Assembly (NCBI GenBank): GCA_022424805.1
Contig: JAKMGR010000093.1
Location: 1 to 9,767, forward strand
DNA from: Verrucomicrobiales bacterium
Lineage (GTDB): Bacteria > Verrucomicrobiota > Verrucomicrobiia > Verrucomicrobiales > DEV007
DNA: 9,767 nucleotides
Direction of reading: 5' to 3'
Positions 6,866 to 9,767 of the stretch are shown in pieces (position 1 is the stretch's first letter; each line of letters starts with the position of its first letter). The notes beneath the pieces are model-generated. The model was not told the DNA's origin. It saw only the letters and a list, made by a program, of their open reading frames with translations, and searched no databases. Made by a program: the position numbers and the translations under genes.

Positions 6866-6893
6866 ATTCTAGCCGTTGGCCATGCAGCGTCAA
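6866..6893 (-). promoter_or_regulatory. Candidate sigma-70-type promoter for the carrier gene
   Basis: On the minus strand TTGACG (6893-6888) and TAGAAT (6871-6866) are separated by 16 bases. Each hexamer matches the consensus at five of six positions. Transcription would begin near 6859, leaving a leader of about 35 bases before the ATG at 6823. The leader has no good Shine-Dalgarno. This suggests the carrier can be transcribed separately from the two genes upstream. Confidence 0.4.
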
Positions 6894-6920
6894 GGACCGT
6901 ATCGGGTGCGAAATAAAACA

Positions 6921-6965
6921 GGGGTCAGTCGGTGAACTAACGCTGTTGGGTCTGTGATTTGACCC
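6921..6965. repeat. Possible small REP-like palindromic unit
   Basis: GGGTCA (6922-6927) and TGACCC (6960-6965) bound a 45-base unit, followed on the plus strand by five T. Inside, GGGTCAGTC (6922-6930) is echoed by GGGTCTGTG (6948-6956). GGGGTCAG...TGACCC boundaries are seen in many REP/RAYT-associated repeats as I recall them, but only 6 bp of terminal symmetry is visible here. The 175-bp gap 6824-6998 otherwise contains only the candidate promoter and a tRNA-like 3' snippet at 6986-6997. No gene is seen in it. Confidence 0.3.
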
Positions 6966-6998
6966 TTTTTCGCCAGAGGGTTACAGGGTTCAAATCCT

Positions 6999-7577
6999 TT
7001 ACTCCACTCGGATCAACTGCACGGCATCGGCAATCACGACCTTGTTTTCATCGGTTCCGTCGTTTGCGATCACGATAGACCCCGATTTTCCAGCATCAAA
7101 AGTGAAGACGCCGAGTGTGCGAAAGAGTTTCCCGTGTTCGGGGACTTCCTGCTGATTGATACGCACGGTGGTCGATTCCTCGCGATGATGAATTGTGATT
7201 GGCGACTTCGTGGAACGACGAACATTGTAACAATGCGAAACCCGGACTTCGTATTTCCCTGCTTCAGGCAAATCGAGATTCCAGGTCACGGATTTTTCTC
7301 CTTTTCCTTTCTTCTGATCGTGCAGGTAGCCGATCCCGACATAGGGCGGAGTGTGGGTGGAATACTGCCAATCTCCGACGAGAACGGCGTCTGTTTCATC
7401 GAGGACGATTCCATCCAGCTTTTTTGGATCGGCGACGATATAGGCGACGTTGGCCTCAATATCGACATGACCCGGTGGATGCGAATTGGGAACAGCGTCC
7501 GGATGGGGTTCGATCGCAAAACTGTAAACGGCGATCGATAGGATCGCGATGGGGAGAAAGTAGAGGGTCTTGCTCAT
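6999..7577 (-). CDS. Small secreted protein made of a single golvesin-type domain
   Basis: A 192-residue protein with a signal peptide (hydrophobic core about residues 5-20, likely cleavage after SFA). It then has a short His/Pro-rich linker and a single domain at about 57-190. The domain shows the golvesin C-terminal/xanthan-lyase-CBD-like pattern: IVLDETDAVLVGDW, YLHD, VTWNLDLPEAGKYEVRVSH, ITIHH, VRINQQ, LGVFTFDAG and a final VIADAVQLI. This beta-sandwich is usually a C-terminal appendage of larger secreted or FAD-dependent enzymes and is presumed to bind carbohydrate or other surface ligands. Here it stands alone with its own export signal, so it is not a broken fragment. Its start lies 9 bp after the stop of the carboxypeptidase gene, so the two are very likely co-transcribed. 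A cell-wall or exopolymer-binding role is a reasonable inference, not shown by the sequence. Confidence 0.8.
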   Translation of the reverse strand: MSKTLYFLPIAILSIAVYSFAIEPHPDAVPNSHPPGHVDIEANVAYIVADPKKLDGIVLDETDAVLVGDWQYSTHTPPYVGIGYLHDQKKGKGEKSVTWNLDLPEAGKYEVRVSHCYNVRRSTKSPITIHHREESTTVRINQQEVPEHGKLFRTLGVFTFDAGKSGSIVIANDGTDENKVVIADAVQLIRVE

Positions 7578-7586
7578 GAGTTCGCC

Positions 7587-9041
7587 TTACAGAGCCACCA
7601 TCTTGTTCCAGACGCGAACGATCTGTGATTTGATCGTGCCGAGATCTCCGGAGTAGTTGGTGAAGAAAATCGAAAAAGCATACCGCTTGCCTGACCGGGC
7701 GTTGACGTAGCCGGCGTAGTTCCGGACGCGACCGATCGTTCCGCTTTTGGCAACGATGCGGCCGGATGAGGAGGTGCCTTTGCCCATGCTGCGAAGTGTT
7801 CCAGACTGCCCAGAAACAGGCAGAGTCTTGTAGAAGGTCTGGAAGTTTTCACCCTGAGCAGCGTGGTAGAGAATTTCGGCCATCTGTCGCGGCGTCACGA
7901 GGTTGGCCCGCGAAAGGCCGCATCCGTCGTCCATGTAAAAGCCAAGCATGTCGACACCTTTGGCAGCCCAGTAATCCTCAGTCGCAGCCGAGGCATCCTT
8001 TATCGTCCCTTTTTTCCGATTCTCGAGGCCGACCATGCGATGGATGCATTCAGCGCGGAGGTTGTTCGATTTCATGTTTGTGAGATACATGATTGAAGCG
8101 AGCGTTTCTGATTCCTGCGTGTGGATCACTTTGCGGGCGGTTACGGATTTTCCGGCATGGGTGAGAAGTCGGATCGTGGTTGGTTCGCCGCTGACTTCGA
8201 TGCCGTTGTTGTTTAGATGCTTCGTAAAAGCGCGGGCGCAGAAGAATGCAGGATCAGGAAGTGATCCCTTGATTGTGAATGATCCACTGCCCGCGGGAAC
8301 GGTTCCGCGCAGGTAGACGACTTTTCCATAGGGTGCGCCGTAGATGTATCCTTGATCGCCCGAGCCCGACGAGCCCACCCGCATTTCGTTGATAAACTCG
8401 ACGCCGGGCACTTTCGGGTCAGTCCCGACAAAAGGTGCTTTGCCACCCACTTTCGGAGTTTTGAAAGAGCAATAGTAGAGGTTTTGATGAAAGGTCAGCC
8501 CGCAAGCGCCGGCTCCGTAGTAGTTGCCTATGTCATTCCAATGCCAGGAATCAGAAATGAGCTTGTTTCCGAAAATCGTGGCATCGCCGACGATGGAACC
8601 TTCGACCGACTTGATCCCCGCCTCCCGCATGGCAGCCTGCCATTTGGCAAAGGTGGAAGTGATGTCGGAAGAGCCGAGGGTTGGGTCGCCTCCGCCACGA
8701 ATGATGACATCGCCTTTGAACAAGCCATCTTCGCCAAGCACCCCTGCGATTTGCACCTCGGTCTTGAATCGGAAATCGTCGCCAAGAATTTCATTCGCCG
8801 TTGCCGTAGTGATGGCCTTCATGGTCGAAGCAGGGATTAGGCTGGTGTTGGTGTTGTAACCAAAAGCGTCAGATGGTTTGCCATCGACGGGAATGAGGCA
8901 CAGTCCGAGCGAAGCGGTTCTTGTTGCCGATTCCTTCTGGATCTTTTCCATCTCCGCGATTACTTCCTCGGGCGATCCGGCTCGGACGGTAGACAGGCAA
9001 AGAAACGACGCGGCGAGCAGAGGTAGAGTGAGGCGGGGCAT
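7587..9041 (-). CDS. dacB: D-alanyl-D-alanine carboxypeptidase/endopeptidase (PBP4, peptidase family S13)
   Basis: A secreted low-molecular-mass penicillin-binding protein of 484 residues, normal for the family. It trims D-Ala from peptidoglycan stem peptides and/or cuts D-Ala-mDAP crosslinks in the periplasm. A signal peptide spans about residues 1-21 (cleavage near VRA). The three active-site motifs are present: SxxK as STMK (Ser72 nucleophile, Lys75), SxN as SNN (325-327) and KSGT (432-435), where KTG is more usual. DDGCGLSRANLVTP (371-384) corresponds to the DGSGLSR segment, with Cys for Ser. The long insert between SxxK and SxN, including RGGGDPTLG (115-123), is typical of PBP4-type domain II and III. 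The adjoining golvesin-domain gene (9-bp gap) is probably in the same transcript. Upstream, 112 bp separate it from a divergent gene. Confidence 0.93.
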   Translation of the reverse strand: MPRLTLPLLAASFLCLSTVRAGSPEEVIAEMEKIQKESATRTASLGLCLIPVDGKPSDAFGYNTNTSLIPASTMKAITTATANEILGDDFRFKTEVQIAGVLGEDGLFKGDVIIRGGGDPTLGSSDITSTFAKWQAAMREAGIKSVEGSIVGDATIFGNKLISDSWHWNDIGNYYGAGACGLTFHQNLYYCSFKTPKVGGKAPFVGTDPKVPGVEFINEMRVGSSGSGDQGYIYGAPYGKVVYLRGTVPAGSGSFTIKGSLPDPAFFCARAFTKHLNNNGIEVSGEPTTIRLLTHAGKSVTARKVIHTQESETLASIMYLTNMKSNNLRAECIHRMVGLENRKKGTIKDASAATEDYWAAKGVDMLGFYMDDGCGLSRANLVTPRQMAEILYHAAQGENFQTFYKTLPVSGQSGTLRSMGKGTSSSGRIVAKSGTIGRVRNYAGYVNARSGKRYAFSIFFTNYSGDLGTIKSQIVRVWNKMVAL

Positions 9042-9153
9042 CCTGCAAGAAAGCCGGAATTGCTGACTCGATCAATTCGATTCTACTGGATGTGGCTCGA
9101 AGACGTTTTTGGAGTTCTTGCCTCTGGGTAGGGAAATTGCTTTTGATGATGCA
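9042..9153. promoter_or_regulatory. Divergent intergenic region between dacB and the DUF6807 gene
   Basis: This 112-bp region must hold start signals for both flanking genes. On the minus strand a TAGAAT (9085-9080) could be a -10 element for dacB, but no -35 match lies 16-18 bases further upstream. No clear plus-strand promoter, Shine-Dalgarno or palindrome is visible. Confidence 0.3.
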
Positions 9154-9767
9154 ATGAGAGTGCCCCTATCCGCCATCCTCCTTCTCACAACGGTGGAACT
9201 GTTGCTTTGTCAGGAAAAATGGGATCCGCCTTATTGTGAGCTGATTCCATTGCCGGAAGATCAGGTGGAGTTTCGAACAGAAGGGGAATTGAAAACGAAG
9301 TGGCACTTCGGAGAGCAGTATCCGCGTCCCTTTTTCTATCCTTTCAACGGGCAGTCGGGCGTATCACTGACGCGGATGGGGCATCCTGGCGCGGAGAACC
9401 ACGATCATCATCGCTCGGTCTGGTTTGCGCACATGGATGTCGGGGGGCAGAACTTCTGGGGCGACTCCGGAAAGACACAGATTCGGCAGAAACATTGGTA
9501 TGCGTATCGAGATGGCGAGAAGGAATCGATCATGGCTTCGCTGCTGGAATATGTTGGGGAAGGCGGTGATGTGCTTCTCGAACAGGATTTAATCGCTGCT
9601 TCTATCCCGGGCGAGTCAGGTGATTACTTTCTCGAACTTCAGATCACATTGAGACCGCCCGAATCGAAAGAGAGTGTCGAGCTCGGAAAAACGAATTTTG
9701 GCTTTCTCGCGGTTCGCGTCGCCAAGAGCCTCTCCCATCACTTCGGTGGAGGCCAGATTTCCAACAG
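9154..9767 (+). CDS. DUF6807 ('PmoA-like') secreted protein, 5' part only
   Basis: The frame is open from ATG 9154 to the end of the window: 204 codons plus two bases, with the 3' part missing. ATG 9154 is the first in-frame ATG after a TGA at 9064. There is an N-terminal export-type hydrophobic segment (about residues 3-19). It has an acidic residue inside and ends LLLC, which is not a good lipobox. The diagnostic region is residues 59-102: PFFYPFNGQSGVSLTRMGHP, then the His cluster HDHH (83-86), RSVWFAH and NFWGD. This is the signature of the DUF6807 family, abundant in Planctomycetota and Verrucomicrobiota and often labelled 'methane oxygenase PmoA' although unrelated to particulate methane monooxygenase. 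Its members sit in carbohydrate-utilisation contexts, and the His cluster suggests a ligand or metal site. The function is not established. It is divergent from dacB. Confidence 0.85.
   Translation, partial: MRVPLSAILLLTTVELLLCQEKWDPPYCELIPLPEDQVEFRTEGELKTKWHFGEQYPRPFFYPFNGQSGVSLTRMGHPGAENHDHHRSVWFAHMDVGGQNFWGDSGKTQIRQKHWYAYRDGEKESIMASLLEYVGEGGDVLLEQDLIAASIPGESGDYFLELQITLRPPESKESVELGKTNFGFLAVRVAKSLSHHFGGGQISN

Noticed and set aside
6930..7008. Intact tRNA gene suggested by the T-loop-like GGTTCAAATCC
   Set aside because: No acceptor stem partner, D-arm or anticodon arm can be folded in the preceding 75 bases, and one T-stem pair fails. The 3' part also runs into the golvesin gene.
9300..9569. 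Plus-strand open frame of 89 codons in the right end
   Set aside because: It is an out-of-frame shadow of the DUF6807 gene, whose own frame carries the family signature.

Overview
The window looks like an ordinary chromosomal stretch of a free-living Gram-negative bacterium, most likely from the PVC group (Verrucomicrobiota or Planctomycetota). That placement is inferred from the gene mix: a DUF6807 ('PmoA-like') protein, a golvesin-type domain, a secreted clan GH-A-like hydrolase, a Gfo/Idh/MocA oxidoreductase and an Nramp-like carrier. Shine-Dalgarno sequences are weak or absent. There is no rRNA gene, complete tRNA gene or CRISPR array, and no transposase gene.

Layout. Bases 1-118 hold the last codons of an upstream + strand gene. 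Two near-identical 20-bp palindromes follow (119-138 and 197-216), the second overlapping the preferred start of a secreted glycoside-hydrolase-like gene (211-1932, +). From 1954 to 9041 every gene is on the - strand. In transcription order these are a PBP4-type D-Ala-D-Ala carboxypeptidase (9041-7587), a small secreted golvesin-domain protein (7577-6999), an Nramp-like membrane carrier (6823-5129), a Gfo/Idh/MocA oxidoreductase (5083-4037), a soluble beta-propeller-like protein (3801-2953) and a UDP-glucuronate-4-epimerase-like enzyme (2925-1954). At 9154 a divergent + strand gene for a DUF6807 protein begins and runs off the end of the window.

The - strand genes probably form at least two transcription units. 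The carboxypeptidase and golvesin genes are 9 bp apart. The carrier has its own plausible promoter in the 175-bp gap upstream of it and is followed 45 bp later by the oxidoreductase. The propeller and epimerase genes are 27 bp apart.

The most notable non-coding feature is a 228-bp transposase-less element (3812-4039) with 23-bp perfect terminal inverted repeats and internal hairpins. One end contains the oxidoreductase stop codon and the other lies 10 bp from the propeller start codon. It looks like a MITE inserted in the spacer of a tight operon.

The most notable protein feature is the Nramp-like carrier, whose two metal-coordinating motifs (DPGN in helix 1, MPH in helix 6) are replaced. 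I found no convincing dedicated new multi-gene system; the leads are these individual oddities.
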